A stretch of 64,000 bases of DNA, taken from assembly GCF_018555385.1 (NCBI RefSeq), contig NZ_JAFEJS010000001.1:1-64000 (forward strand). Direction: 5' to 3'. Of the stretch, positions 35,702-44,191 are shown in pieces (positions within the stretch are counted from its first letter, which is position 1; every line of letters begins with the position of its first letter). Position numbers and translations under genes: made by a program. The DNA comes from Bifidobacterium santillanense. GTDB taxonomy: Bacteria > Actinomycetota > Actinomycetes > Actinomycetales > Bifidobacteriaceae. Under the pieces are notes generated by a model, which worked only from the letters and a program-made list of their open reading frames with translations, was not told the DNA's origin and made no database searches.

Positions 35702-36226
35702 TCAGGCGAGCCTCCTCATCAACGACTCCACGTGCCCCTTCGCACGCACGTTGTAGCGGGCGAGTTCGATGCGCCCGTCCGTGCCGATCGCGAACGTGGA
35801 ACGGATCACGCCCACATGCGTCCTGCCGTACAGCTTCTTCTCGCCGTATGCGGCGTAGCGCTTGTGTACCGTCAGATCGGGGTCGCTCAGCAGCGGGAAC
35901 GTCAGGTGGTCGCGCTCGCGGAATCGCTCCAGCTTGGTGAGCGGGTCCTTGGAGACGCCCAGCACCGTGTAGCCGAGCGAGGCGAGGCGTGCGATGTTGT
36001 CGCGGAAGTCGCAGGCCTCGGTCGTGCATCCCGGGGTCATCGCCGCCGGATAGAAGTACAGGAGCACGCGTTCGCCCCGGCCGGTCAATGTGGACAGTGT
36101 GATTGTGGTCTTCTCGCCGTCGGTGTCGATCGCCGTCAGCGTGAAGTCGGGTGCAGGCTGGCCGGCCTCGAGCCGGACCGGCAGATCGTTCGCGGACGTG
36201 GTCTCATTGGGATTCGTTTCGCTCAT
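35702..36226 (-). CDS. bcp: Thioredoxin-dependent peroxiredoxin, BCP/PrxQ type
   Basis: 174-aa peroxiredoxin reducing H2O2 and alkyl hydroperoxides with thioredoxin. The active site MTPGCTTEACDFRD gives the peroxidatic Cys67 and the resolving Cys72 five residues later, as in PrxQ. Chosen start MSETNPNE at 36226: on the minus strand TACGAT lies eight bases upstream and no Shine-Dalgarno is present, suggesting a leaderless message. In-frame extension to 36451 is unsupported. Convergent with comEC. Confidence 0.93.
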   Translation of the reverse strand: MSETNPNETTSANDLPVRLEAGQPAPDFTLTAIDTDGEKTTITLSTLTGRGERVLLYFYPAAMTPGCTTEACDFRDNIARLASLGYTVLGVSKDPLTKLERFRERDHLTFPLLSDPDLTVHKRYAAYGEKKLYGRTHVGVIRSTFAIGTDGRIELARYNVRAKGHVESLMRRLA

Positions 36227-36374
36227 ACGGGACAATCGTAGTCGGTCGCGTCTCGCGTCGACCGTGTGGAACATGAAGCGGCACATCGCGCGCACCGGAT
36301 TGCGATACAGTGGGATCCGGGGATTCGCGCGAGGAACGCACGAATCGGAGAACCGCGTATCCAAGGAGCCGACG

Positions 36375-36416
36375 ATGCCGTTTGCCCATATCCCGATCAC
36401 CACCAGGAGACAATGA
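36375..36416 (+). CDS. Possible 13-codon leader peptide ahead of cas3
   Basis: ATG 36375 is preceded by AAGGAG (36363-36368) at good spacing and encodes MPFAHIPITTRRQ before TGA at 36414-36416, one base short of the cas3 ATG. The cas3 ribosome site (AGGAGA, 36405-36410) lies inside this mini-ORF. Translation of the leader would influence cas3 translation. Seen in sequence; function is inference. Confidence 0.35.
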   Translation: MPFAHIPITTRRQ

Positions 36417-36417
36417 G

Positions 36418-39400
36418 ATGAAGGATGATCTGCATCTGTCCCTGCAGGCACGGTCCGTCTGGGGCAAGACGGACAGACAGAACGGGGACTACTGGCTGCC
36501 GCTGTACGTCCACATGGCCGACTCCCTCGCCGCGGCCGAGCGCATCTGGGACCATTGGGCGCCGGAGGGCACGAAGGACATCATTCGTCGCGATTGCGGC
36601 GGCGAAGAGAACGCGCGCATGGTGTATGCGTTCCTTGCCGGCATCCACGACATCGGCAAGGCGACGCCGATTTTCCAGAGCAAGCCCATCCGATTCGACC
36701 CGAACGCCGATCCCGCGGACAACACGCTCGCTTGGCTGCCCGAACGCGCGGGACTACCGGTCAGGACCGATTTCCGCCGAAAGAACGATCCTACGCATCC
36801 GGTCGCCGGACAGGTGATCCTCGAAAAGCATATGACCGACCGGTACGGATGGGATAACGACGTCGCTCGATCGTATGCCAGCGTGGTGGGAGGGCACCAC
36901 GGCACCCCGCCGCCGGACAGCAGGGCCCTCAGGGACGCCGCTCTTGGAGAACCTGCGCGAATGGGCTGGGACGCCGCGTCGAACGGGGGTGACGATGGCA
37001 TCGGTTGGCAAGCCGTCCAGACCGAACTAGTCGAATACGTCATGCGGATGGTCGGGCTGACCCGACTCGACATGGACCGCATGTCGAAGCGACGACTGAG
37101 CCCGCAGACCGAATCGCTGCTGACCGGACTGGTCATCATGGCCGACTGGATCGCCAGCAACAGCGACGACGACCTGTTCCCTCTCGTCCCAATCAACGGG
37201 TCGCTGGGGGATGGGCCGCTCGAGGACGGCAACGGCAACGATGTCCGCTCATGGAGGGGGTTGACGGCACGTGCGGAATCGGCGTGGCGACATCTGGGAC
37301 TGTGCTCGCCGTGGAAGGCGCCCACGAACGATCTTGGACAGCTCGCCGATCCAAACGCATTGGGCGCGTGGTTCTCCTCCCGATTCCGCCTGCCGCAAGG
37401 CGCCTCCCCACGCCCGGTGCAACGTGAGGTCGCGCGTCTGGCCGCGACGGTGAACGAGCCGGGGCTGATGGTGATCGAGGCGCCCATGGGCGAGGGCAAG
37501 ACCGAAGCCGCGCTCGCCGCCGCCGAGATTCTCGCGCAGCGCACCGGTCGCGGCGGCGTATGCATCGCACTGCCCACGATGGCCACCACCGATGCCATGT
37601 TCGGCAGGGTCCACGCCTGGCTGGATGCGTTGCCCCAGCCGGACGACGACATCGAGAAGACGATATGGCTCGCCCACGGCAAGGCGCAGCTCAACGAGGA
37701 GTTCAGAGGGGTGATCGCCGCCTCCCGCCGCGCGTTGTCGTCGGTCGACGTCGACGAATCGGTCCATGCGATGGAATCGGCGCGACGCAGCGTGAACCGG
37801 GTTCCGGTGGAATCGGTCGTGTCCAACTGGATGTGGGGACGGAAGAAGGGCGTACTGTCGAACTTCCTCATCTGCACCGTCGATCAGGTGTTGATGGGCT
37901 CCCTGCAGATGAAGCATGTGGTGCTGCGTCAGCTCGCGCTCGCCAACAAGGTGGTCGTCATCGACGAATGCCATGCCTACGACACCTACATGCAGGAGTA
38001 TCTGAAGCGCATCCTCGAATGGTTGGGCGGATTCCGCGCGCCCGTGGTGCTGTTGTCCGCGACGTTGCCGGAATCGCAGCGTCGTGACATGGTCGACGCG
38101 TACATGCGTGGGCGTTCGGCAGCCGAATCGGTGAGGAGCGGTGCTGATGATGACTCCGCGGCGGATGGATCCCCCGAAGAGCAGAGCACGTTGCCGGCGT
38201 TCATGCGCAAATCCAGCAGGTTCTCGGGGAAGCGGAAGAGAACTCCCGCCCGGGGCGCTCATGACGTTGACCAGGTTCAGGGATACCCGTTGATCACCTA
38301 CTCCGCAGGAGAGACGATGATGTCGCAGCCGTTGGAGCCTTCCGGACGGTCTCTGGACGTCTCATGCCGGTTGCGCGGCGATGACGATGCATCGCTGGTC
38401 GAGTTGCTTGATGAGCTGCTCGATGGCGGAGGATGCGTCGGCGTCATCTGCAGTACGGTGGACCGTGCGCAGCATGCCGCGACGCTGCTTCGGGAACGGT
38501 ACGGCGACGGTGTGGCCCGACTGGCGCATTCCCGATTCGTGGACCTTGACCGTATGGACAACGAACGGGAACTACGTGACCTGTTGGGACCGCACAGCAC
38601 CGTCGGCAACGGTCGTCGTCCCAGCCGATTGATCGTCGTCGGGACACAGGTGCTCGAGCAGTCGCTGGACGTCGATTTCGATGCGCTGGTCACCGACATC
38701 GCGCCCATCGATCTGGTGATGCAGCGGCTGGGCCGTGTGCACCGTCATCATCGTGGCGCAGACGAATGCGACCGACCGGTGCGACTGCGCGATGCGGTCT
38801 GTTATGTCCGGGGCATCGCATCCTGGACGGCGGATGGTCCCGAGTTCGACAGCGGTGTGAAGGCCGTCTACGAGGAGGCCTCCCTGATGGAATCGTTGGC
38901 GGTGATGGGACTGACGGATGGGGATTCGTCTCGGATGCTGCATCTTCCCGAAGACATCGCGAGCATGGTCCGTACTGCGTATGGCGATGCGGCTGCCGGA
39001 TTGATTCCATCGGCCTGGCTTGAACGCTACGATGCCGCGGTGGGCAAGCGCGCACTGAACGGCGCCGAACAAAAAGACAAGGCCAGGTCGTACCTGCTGT
39101 GTTCGCTGAAGGACATGGCGGACAATGAGAAGACCCTGACCGGCTGGTTCGACAGGCACCAGATTGACGATGCGAATGACGACAAGGGACAACGTGCCGT
39201 GCGGGACACCCGGGAGACCGTCGAGGTCATGCTGCTGCGCGGTGATGATGGGGAAGCCGTGCGGCTGCTGCCATGGATCGGCGACGAGCATCATGGCGTC
39301 GACCTCGGCGATGCGGTTCCCGTCCATGAGACGCCATCCGATCGTCTCTCCATGGTCATGTCGCAGTGCTCCGTACGGTTGCCGGTCAGGATGAACGGCA

Positions 39401-39606
39401 GTGAGGGCATTGACTCTCTGATCGCCACGTTGGAGGACGGCTGCGGCGAGGAGACGATGATGTGGCAGGAATCGCCGTGGCTTGCCGGCAGGCTGGCCGT
39501 GATGCTGCGCGACGACGGGAGCGGGGGATTGCATGCGGAGATCAACGGTTTCGTGGTGAGGTATTCCAGGGAGGAGGGCCTGGTCGTGACGTCGGCGGAT
39601 GAATAG
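36418..39606 (+). CDS. cas3: CRISPR-associated helicase/nuclease Cas3 (type I-E)
   Basis: 1062-aa Cas3 that degrades DNA targets marked by Cascade. The N-terminal HD nuclease has the metal-binding FLAGIHDIGK (His77-Asp78) and VGGHHGTPPP. The superfamily 2 helicase has Walker A PMGEGKTEAAL (about 357-367), Walker B VVIDECHAYD (about 512-521), SATLPESQR (motif III) and the later QVLEQSLDVDFD and QRLGRVHRHH motifs. AGGAGA precedes ATG 36418; further upstream frame is rejected. Same direction as the Cascade genes but separated from cse1 by 270 bases carrying a degenerate mini-CRISPR and a promoter. Confidence 0.95.
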   Translation: MKDDLHLSLQARSVWGKTDRQNGDYWLPLYVHMADSLAAAERIWDHWAPEGTKDIIRRDCGGEENARMVYAFLAGIHDIGKATPIFQSKPIRFDPNADPADNTLAWLPERAGLPVRTDFRRKNDPTHPVAGQVILEKHMTDRYGWDNDVARSYASVVGGHHGTPPPDSRALRDAALGEPARMGWDAASNGGDDGIGWQAVQTELVEYVMRMVGLTRLDMDRMSKRRLSPQTESLLTGLVIMADWIASNSDDDLFPLVPINGSLGDGPLEDGNGNDVRSWRGLTARAESAWRHLGLCSPWKAPTNDLGQLADPNALGAWFSSRFRLPQGASPRPVQREVARLAATVNEPGLMVIEAPMGEGKTEAALAAAEILAQRTGRGGVCIALPTMATTDAMFGRVHAWLDALPQPDDDIEKTIWLAHGKAQLNEEFRGVIAASRRALSSVDVDESVHAMESARRSVNRVPVESVVSNWMWGRKKGVLSNFLICTVDQVLMGSLQMKHVVLRQLALANKVVVIDECHAYDTYMQEYLKRILEWLGGFRAPVVLLSATLPESQRRDMVDAYMRGRSAAESVRSGADDDSAADGSPEEQSTLPAFMRKSSRFSGKRKRTPARGAHDVDQVQGYPLITYSAGETMMSQPLEPSGRSLDVSCRLRGDDDASLVELLDELLDGGGCVGVICSTVDRAQHAATLLRERYGDGVARLAHSRFVDLDRMDNERELRDLLGPHSTVGNGRRPSRLIVVGTQVLEQSLDVDFDALVTDIAPIDLVMQRLGRVHRHHRGADECDRPVRLRDAVCYVRGIASWTADGPEFDSGVKAVYEEASLMESLAVMGLTDGDSSRMLHLPEDIASMVRTAYGDAAAGLIPSAWLERYDAAVGKRALNGAEQKDKARSYLLCSLKDMADNEKTLTGWFDRHQIDDANDDKGQRAVRDTRETVEVMLLRGDDGEAVRLLPWIGDEHHGVDLGDAVPVHETPSDRLSMVMSQCSVRLPVRMNGSEGIDSLIATLEDGCGEETMMWQESPWLAGRLAVMLRDDGSGGLHAEINGFVVRYSREEGLVVTSADE

Positions 39607-39631
39607 GAGTCCTTGCTCGCGGGGATGATGG

Positions 39632-39655
39632 TGGTGTCCCCGTTTTGGGGATTCC
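39632..39655 (+). repeat. Degenerate CRISPR-like repeat R0 after cas3
   Basis: GTGGTGTCCCCG, a short T-rich loop, and GGGGATTCC keep the CCCC/GGGG hairpin and the overall length of the type I-E repeat but have lost its loop and end. It is preceded by CGCGGGGATGATGG, itself like a repeat 3' half. It lies 40 bases before the better mini-CRISPR. Confidence 0.5.
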
Positions 39656-39695
39656 GCCAGTTCGTGCACCGGGGCTGGAGGAGTCGTTTTTAAAG

Positions 39696-39771
39696 GTGTT
39701 CCCCGCATAGCTGTGGGGATGACCCTGTTGCGGTAGGAGGGTGCGTGGTGCTCCTCATTGTTGTGGGGATA
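39696..39771 (+). ncRNA. Mini-CRISPR A: candidate cas-regulating crRNA-like RNA (CreR)
   Basis: R1 (39696-39726) is a type I-E-like repeat: GTGTT, stem CCCCGC/GTGGGG, then the 8-base would-be handle ATGACCCT. A 21-nt spacer (39727-39747, beginning GTTGCGGTAGGAGGG) follows. R2 (39748-39771) has stem CCTCAT, loop TGTT, GTGGGG, fully pairable with G-U wobbles. The spacer is complementary to the sequence just before the cse1 promoter (39774-39794) at 17 of 21 positions; mismatches fall at 6, 9, 18 and 21. The PAM-position triplet is AAC. Cas6e processing would give an RNA of about 50 nt. The architecture matches CreR; no expression evidence. Confidence 0.7.
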
Positions 39772-39773
39772 GG

Positions 39774-39824
39774 AACTCACCCTCCAACTGCAACGTTGAG
39801 ATTATAGATTTGTTTTGCTATCCT
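39774..39824 (+). promoter_or_regulatory. Promoter of the cse1-cas2 operon with embedded pseudo-protospacer
   Basis: TTGAGA (39796-39801) and TATCCT (39819-39824), 17 bp apart, form a sigma70-type promoter about 45 bases before cse1. The mini-CRISPR A match (39774-39794) ends one base upstream of the -35 box, and its PAM complement GTT (39795-39797) overlaps the box. Cascade bound here would occlude the promoter. Confidence 0.7.
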
Positions 39825-39876
39825 TTTCTGTAGGAGTTAAATCCTGCCGGCATCGGAGCCGGCGGAAAGGATGGGT

Positions 39877-41541
39877 ATGAACGAAGACGTCAAACCCATA
39901 TGGAACCTGATCGATAGACCATGGTTGCCATGCGTATGCGATGACGGGGGCGGCAAGTCGCTTTCCCTGCGTAACCTGTTCCATGAGGCGCCGCATATCC
40001 GGTCGTTCGCCGGCGACCTGCCGCAGCAGTCCGTCGCGTTGCTGCGTCTGGCGCTCGCCGTCCTATACCGGGCATACGCCCTGCGATACGACGGTGATAT
40101 GAACGAGCGGGACCTGCGCGAGATGTGGTCGTACACATGGCAGCAGGGGCGGTTCGACACCGAGATCATCGACGAGTATCTCGACGGGTTCCATGACCGC
40201 TTCTATCTGATTCATCCGACCCGGCCGTTCTATCAGGTACCCGGGCTGTCCTACGCCGCGGGCAAGGACATGGACGCGGTCGGCGAGATGATCGCCGACG
40301 TGCCCAAACCGGACAAGTTCCTGTTCTCCATGCGTTCCCAGAAGGCCTTGGACGGCATCGACCTCGCCCAGGCCGCCAGATGGCTGGTCTTCCTTCAGGC
40401 GTTCGACACCGCCGGCATCAAATCCCCGGTCGTCGGCAACACGCATGTGAACAAGGGCAAGGTCTATGCGCCGAAGGGCGCGATCGGCACCGGTTGGCTG
40501 GGAGCCGTAGGTCCCGTGTTCGTCGAAGGCGGGAACCTGTTCGAGACGTTGATGCTGAACTGGTGCCTGTATGGCGGGCAGACGAGGATGTTCGGAGTTC
40601 CGGACGATCTGCCGCCATGGGAACTGGACGAACCGGCAGGAGACGATCTGGACATGCATCCGTCGCTGCATGGTCCGGTGGGCATGATGACGTTGCAATC
40701 CAGACGTATCCGATTGATCCCCGATGCCGATCGCACCCGCATCATCGGCCTCGTCGACTGCTACGGAGACATCGTCACTCCGATCAACAAGGACGACGTC
40801 GAGACCATGACCGCCTGGCGTGAGAGTCCGGCGCAGCAGAAGAAGCTGGGATTGTCCACGACGCCGCTGATGCCGGTGACCCATAATGCCGGTAGGGCGT
40901 TGTGGAGAGGGCTCGCCCCGATTCTCGAAGTGGATGGCGGCAAAGATCGACGTCCGGCCGTGATCCGATGGGTGGAGACACTGCAGGAGGCGAAAGTCCT
41001 CGAGAAGGACGCCCATATGCTGTCGCTGGGACTGTCCATCCATGCGCAGGGCATGACGTACGGCACCCAGAGCAGCGTCTACGAAACCGGCATTGATGAC
41101 ACGCTCGCGCTGGACATGGCATTCCTGCGCAAGGACTATCCGGCTATCGACGCCGTCACGAAGCTCGTCTCGGCGACGGATGATGCGGTGCGGGCGCTTG
41201 CGAACTACGTGCAGAACCTACGTGTGGTCGCCGGTGACAAATCCTCCGGAGGTCCGGCGCAGAGCGCCGCCGACCAGATCCGCGAGGAGACCTACGGCAG
41301 GCTCGACGGACTGTTCCGGGATCGAATCGCGGGATTCACTCCGGATGAGGACGTCGAATCATATGGCAATGCGTGGCGTGACGAGGTGTATCGAACGATC
41401 GTCGCCATCGGACGGAACTATGAGGATGATGACGACGTATCGGCGTTCTCCCAGCGCGATGCCGGACGAATGGGAACGATGAACGCCGACAGGGCGCGAC
41501 GTCTGTTCTACGGCGCCCTCAACAAGGCACTGAAACGGTAA
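39877..41541 (+). CDS. casA: Cascade large subunit Cse1 (Cas8e)
   Basis: 554-aa Cse1/CasA, the type I-E Cascade subunit that reads the PAM and recruits Cas3. The opening PIWNLIDRPWLPC and the GNTHVNKG and LYGGQTRMFG segments fit the family, as do the length and position. ATG 39877 is used because GGAAAGG ends seven bases upstream; ATG 39871 is too close to that site. First gene of the operon; its promoter carries the mini-CRISPR A target. Confidence 0.94.
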   Translation: MNEDVKPIWNLIDRPWLPCVCDDGGGKSLSLRNLFHEAPHIRSFAGDLPQQSVALLRLALAVLYRAYALRYDGDMNERDLREMWSYTWQQGRFDTEIIDEYLDGFHDRFYLIHPTRPFYQVPGLSYAAGKDMDAVGEMIADVPKPDKFLFSMRSQKALDGIDLAQAARWLVFLQAFDTAGIKSPVVGNTHVNKGKVYAPKGAIGTGWLGAVGPVFVEGGNLFETLMLNWCLYGGQTRMFGVPDDLPPWELDEPAGDDLDMHPSLHGPVGMMTLQSRRIRLIPDADRTRIIGLVDCYGDIVTPINKDDVETMTAWRESPAQQKKLGLSTTPLMPVTHNAGRALWRGLAPILEVDGGKDRRPAVIRWVETLQEAKVLEKDAHMLSLGLSIHAQGMTYGTQSSVYETGIDDTLALDMAFLRKDYPAIDAVTKLVSATDDAVRALANYVQNLRVVAGDKSSGGPAQSAADQIREETYGRLDGLFRDRIAGFTPDEDVESYGNAWRDEVYRTIVAIGRNYEDDDDVSAFSQRDAGRMGTMNADRARRLFYGALNKALKR

Positions 41542-41552
41542 GGAGAAGCGAC

Positions 41553-42194
41553 ATGGGACGTTACTACTCACAGGACACGGCAAAGGCGCTTGCGGAATTC
41601 GTCGACAGAAAGATTCAGGGACTGCAGGATAAATACACCGGCAGGGACGGTGGCACTCCTGAATCCAGGGCGCGACTGGCGCGACTGCGACGCGGTTTGG
41701 ATGGCGCGGAGCCGTCGTGGATGATGATCGGCGATGAACTGTTCACCGGATGGCCGGATTCCCTGCCGGATCCCGACGTTGCCGATGAGGAGATCCGTGC
41801 AGCCAAGGCCGCGTTGGAACTCTATGCCCTGCACCAGCAGTCCAGACGGGATCGCATGGCGCAGCGTCCGGGACAGGAGCCGAGCAAGCAGATGACGTTC
41901 GGAAGGGCGTGTCGTCTGATAGAGCCGCCCGACTCGGATTCAGGTCGAATGAATCCGGTGCTGTCCAAGCTCCGATTCATCGAGGGGGCTCCCGATTTCG
42001 ACGGCGTTGTCAGAGGCATTCGCGGACTGGTCATGCTCATGCGCAGACCGGGGAAGCCGGTCTCCCTCAACTACCGTTCTCTGACGCGGGACCTGTACCG
42101 TCTGCAGTTCCCCGATTGCAGGGCACAGGTGTTCGAGCGCTGGAGTTCCGACTACTTCTCCGCCCCATCCACCCGGAACGATAACAACGTCTGA
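41553..42194 (+). CDS. casB: Cascade small subunit Cse2
   Basis: 213-aa Cse2/CasB, the small helical subunit present as a dimer along the Cascade belly that stabilises the R-loop. All-helical and Arg-rich (SKQMTFGRACRLIE, LNYRSLTRDLYR); identification rests on position between cse1 and cas7 and on those patterns. AAGGAG precedes the ATG. A 112-base gap to cas7 follows, larger than elsewhere in the operon, and contains nothing recognisable. Confidence 0.9.
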   Translation: MGRYYSQDTAKALAEFVDRKIQGLQDKYTGRDGGTPESRARLARLRRGLDGAEPSWMMIGDELFTGWPDSLPDPDVADEEIRAAKAALELYALHQQSRRDRMAQRPGQEPSKQMTFGRACRLIEPPDSDSGRMNPVLSKLRFIEGAPDFDGVVRGIRGLVMLMRRPGKPVSLNYRSLTRDLYRLQFPDCRAQVFERWSSDYFSAPSTRNDNNV

Positions 42195-42306
42195 CGGGGC
42201 GATCGAGTCGTTTCCCCAGTACCATGCGTCGTGAGACGACCCGCTGATTCCTCATCCCGTAATCGGGACATCAACACATCAACACTCATTCAAAGGAGAA
42301 TCCATC

Positions 42307-43440
42307 ATGTTCATCGACCTGTACGACCTGCAGAACGTTCCACCGAGCAACATCAACCGCGATGACACCGGCAGTCCGAAGGTGGCCCATTATGGCGGTG
42401 TGCTGCGCTCCCGCGTCTCCAGCCAGGCATGGAAGCGCGCCATGCGAGAGATGTTCCCGAGCCTGCTCGATAAGAGCAGACTCGGCGTGCGCACCAAGAA
42501 CGCCATCGCCTTGATTCACGATGCCATCACGACCAAGCGCCCGGACCTCGATGAAGCCGCGGAAGATTTGGCGAAATGCGTATTGGGAGCCACCGGCGTC
42601 ACGGTTGTGACGTCCGATCGTGCCGGCGCGGATAAGGGCACATCGGTCACGCAGTATCTGATCTTCATAGCGCGTAGGGAGATCGACGAGCTGACGGACA
42701 TCGCCATCGCATGGCATGACGCCGGAACCGATATCGCGAAACCTAACGCCTCGATGAAGAAGGAGGTCGCCGCGGTCTTCCACGGCATCCAGGCCATCGA
42801 CATCGCCCTGTTCGGGCGCATGCTCGCCGACGCCCCCAACCTCAACACCGATGCGTCGGCGCAGGTGGCGCACGCCATCTCGGTGGACCGAGTCACCCCG
42901 GAATACGACTACTTCACCGCCGTCGACGACTGCGCGTCCGACGACAACGCGGGTGCCGCGATGCTCGACACCATCGGATTCAACTCGTCGACCCTCTACC
43001 GCTACGCGACGCTGAACGTCGACTCCCTGCAGGAGCAGCTGCAGGACGCCTCCGCCACCGTCGAGGGAGCCGTCGCATTCGTCGAGGCGTTCATCCGATC
43101 CATGCCCACCGGCAAACAGAACACCTTCGCCAACCGTACCCTGCCCGGAACCTGCGTCGTGGCATTGCGCGAGACCCAGCCGGTCAACGTTGTCGACGCT
43201 TTTGAGGACCCGATCCGGTCCAAGGAAGGTGAATCCATCTCCCATCAGGCGGCGGTTCGCTTGGGCAGGAGGCTTGAGAACATCCAGTCGGCATACGGCG
43301 AGACGCCAGCCAAGGCATGGAACATCACCACCGACGGCCCAATCGAGGAGCTCGATGCCATCAGCGAGCACGTGTCCCTTCCGACTCTGAAGGACGAACT
43401 GAAGAACGCGCTCGCCCAGGCGCTCGCCGACGAGGGCTGA
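42307..43440 (+). CDS. casC: Cascade backbone subunit Cas7e
   Basis: 377-aa Cas7 (CasC/Cse4), the RRM-like subunit that forms the crRNA-binding filament. Family hallmarks are the start MFIDLYDLQNVPPSNINRDD, the SRVSSQAWKRAMR segment that grips RNA, and FVEAFIRSMPTGKQNTFANR. Each Cas7 covers about six nucleotides and kinks out every sixth spacer base, which is relevant to the position-6 mismatches seen in both mini-CRISPRs. AAAGGAGA precedes ATG 42307. Confidence 0.95.
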   Translation: MFIDLYDLQNVPPSNINRDDTGSPKVAHYGGVLRSRVSSQAWKRAMREMFPSLLDKSRLGVRTKNAIALIHDAITTKRPDLDEAAEDLAKCVLGATGVTVVTSDRAGADKGTSVTQYLIFIARREIDELTDIAIAWHDAGTDIAKPNASMKKEVAAVFHGIQAIDIALFGRMLADAPNLNTDASAQVAHAISVDRVTPEYDYFTAVDDCASDDNAGAAMLDTIGFNSSTLYRYATLNVDSLQEQLQDASATVEGAVAFVEAFIRSMPTGKQNTFANRTLPGTCVVALRETQPVNVVDAFEDPIRSKEGESISHQAAVRLGRRLENIQSAYGETPAKAWNITTDGPIEELDAISEHVSLPTLKDELKNALAQALADEG

Positions 43441-43443
43441 CCG

Positions 43444-44181
43444 ATGAGTGTTCTGCTGCTGCAACTCGCAGGGCCGTTACAATCATGGGGCGCATCCTCC
43501 CGGTTCATCCGCAGGGAGACCTGCACCGAACCCACCAAGAGCGGTGTACTCGGCATGCTTGCCTCGGCCCAAGGTCGAACCCGTGAGGATCCGATCGAGG
43601 ATCTGCTGGGCTTGTCGTTCGGAGTGCGTGTCGAACAACGCGGTCGGGTCATCCGGGATTTTCAGACCGAGAAGTCGATGACCCGCAAACGTGGATCGAG
43701 GGACTACGACAAGGTCATGCCGCTGACCTACCGGTACTATCTCGCCGACGCCCGGTTCCTCGTGGCCGTCGGTGCGGAGAGCAGGGAGACGCTCGAGGCG
43801 TTGGACCATGCCATCCGTTCGCCCAAATGGCCACTGTATCTGGGGAGACGTTCCTGCCCGCCCGAGTATCCAGTCACCCTCGGCGTCCATGACGAGTACG
43901 CGGACGTACGACAGGCGTTGGAGAACGAATCGTGGAAGGCGTCGCCTTGGTATCGGCGTCGTTATCCGCATCCGCAATTGGAGATCGTCTGCGACGCCAT
44001 CGAGGGGGAGCCCTCATCTGATCAGATGGATGCACCGGTGACGTTCAGCCAGCTCGGGAGACGGTACTCCGGTCGTGCCGTGCGTCGGTACCGTATCGAC
44101 AATCCCGATACGAGAGCGGCCGAGACCGATGAACCGCCGTCTTTCGGGACGGTGGAAGACGATCCCATGAATTTCGCGTGA
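43444..44181 (+). CDS. casD: Cascade subunit Cas5e
   Basis: 245-aa Cas5, which caps the 5' handle of the crRNA. LLLQLAGPLQSWGASSRF and TEPTKSGVLGMLASAQGR are characteristic. It begins three bases after the cas7 stop, indicating coupling. Confidence 0.94.
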   Translation: MSVLLLQLAGPLQSWGASSRFIRRETCTEPTKSGVLGMLASAQGRTREDPIEDLLGLSFGVRVEQRGRVIRDFQTEKSMTRKRGSRDYDKVMPLTYRYYLADARFLVAVGAESRETLEALDHAIRSPKWPLYLGRRSCPPEYPVTLGVHDEYADVRQALENESWKASPWYRRRYPHPQLEIVCDAIEGEPSSDQMDAPVTFSQLGRRYSGRAVRRYRIDNPDTRAAETDEPPSFGTVEDDPMNFA

Positions 44182-44191
44182 AGGATATTCC

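Noticed and set aside
39696-39797. Mini-CRISPR A read simply as a long RNA stem-loop or terminator
   Set aside because: Spacer and target could form an RNA stem around R2, but the repeat-like R1 with an intact handle, the type I-E hairpin form of R2 and the recurrence of the same geometry at a second locus are not explained by a terminator. I keep this as the main alternative explanation rather than the preferred one.
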